Shown piece after piece: positions 63,930-64,000 of a stretch of DNA of 64,000 bases. Position 1 is the first letter of the stretch. Every line of letters starts with the position of its first letter. The translations under genes and the position numbers were made by a program. Location: positions 39,368 through 103,367 of the forward strand of contig CAMTIM010000027.1 of assembly GCA_947072565.1 (NCBI GenBank), written 5' to 3'. Under the pieces are notes generated by a model. That model was not told the origin of the DNA. It saw only the letters and a program-made list of their open reading frames with translations, and did no database searches. This DNA comes from an uncultured Peptostreptococcaceae bacterium. Its GTDB lineage: Bacteria > Bacillota > Clostridia > Peptostreptococcales > Peptostreptococcaceae.

Positions 63930-64000
<71 letters not shown>

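Overview
The window is a contiguous piece of a low-GC, anaerobic, spore-forming Firmicute chromosome. The gene content (SpoIIR, YabG, the LysM/SPOCS protein SipL, a BrnQ carrier, the arginine deiminase pathway, PyrR attenuators, a LuxS/MetH operon), the AT-rich codon use, the strong AGGAGG ribosome binding sites and the start of the 16S rRNA at the right edge all fit the Peptostreptococcaceae (Clostridioides, Paraclostridium, Paeniclostridium and Romboutsia relatives). I could not run a database search, so the genus is open. I see no insertion sequence, prophage, CRISPR array or tRNA gene. Most of the window is housekeeping and catabolic core.

Layout. 1-0.9 kb: end of a DcuS/CitA-type two-component pair. 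1.2-6.1 kb: two related amidase genes with matching upstream regions flanking brnQ; the second copy shows deletions and is probably decaying. 6.2-8.8 kb: a PhnA-like zinc protein and, on the minus strand, kbl-tdh (threonine to glycine plus acetyl-CoA). 8.9-11.1 kb: a YitT membrane protein and a MerR regulator fused to a methyltransferase, with a MerR-type operator in its promoter. 11.4-16.6 kb: arginine deiminase operon arcA-arcB-arcC plus a YfcC-type carrier. 16.6-21 kb: an orphan membrane protein, a phytoene-desaturase-like flavoenzyme, an ECF sigma/RsiV-type anti-sigma pair and a TtcA-family enzyme. 21.3-24.8 kb: luxS, a separate MetH reactivation protein and metH (methyl cycle). 25-29 kb: a PfkB (pseudouridine-type) kinase, an M29 aminopeptidase and a nitroreductase. 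28.7-34.1 kb: pyrF-carA-carB behind two tandem PyrR attenuators. 34.2-39.6 kb: an RsiV-like soluble protein, then a sigma-54 activator gene followed by a sigma-54 promoter driving a gamma-glutamyl hydrolase and an APC permease. 39.8-43 kb: RNA-modification enzymes and small cytosolic proteins. 43-45 kb: psuG-psuK on the minus strand with a palindromic operator. 45.2-51 kb: sporulation-related run (yabG, veg, sipL, ispE, a GntR regulator, spoIIR, a SleB-type hydrolase). 51.2-63.2 kb: cell wall and housekeeping (ddl, murI, a DUF1934 protein, tilS, ftsH, birA, a PanT-like ECF S component, coaX, dus, greA, lysS). The window ends in a ribosomal RNA promoter, leader and the first bases of 16S rRNA.

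The most interesting non-coding signals are: the MerR operator with an unlinked 14-nt perfect complement to its Shine-Dalgarno region in a hairpin array at 26.1 kb; the sigma-54 promoter with four GGTTAAAT half-sites as a probable enhancer; the duplicated PyrR attenuator; a structured leader before the pantothenate-type transporter that could be an undescribed riboswitch; and sporulation-type promoters (sigma-F at spoIIR, sigma-K-like at yabG and at the RsiV-like gene). These motif calls were made by eye.
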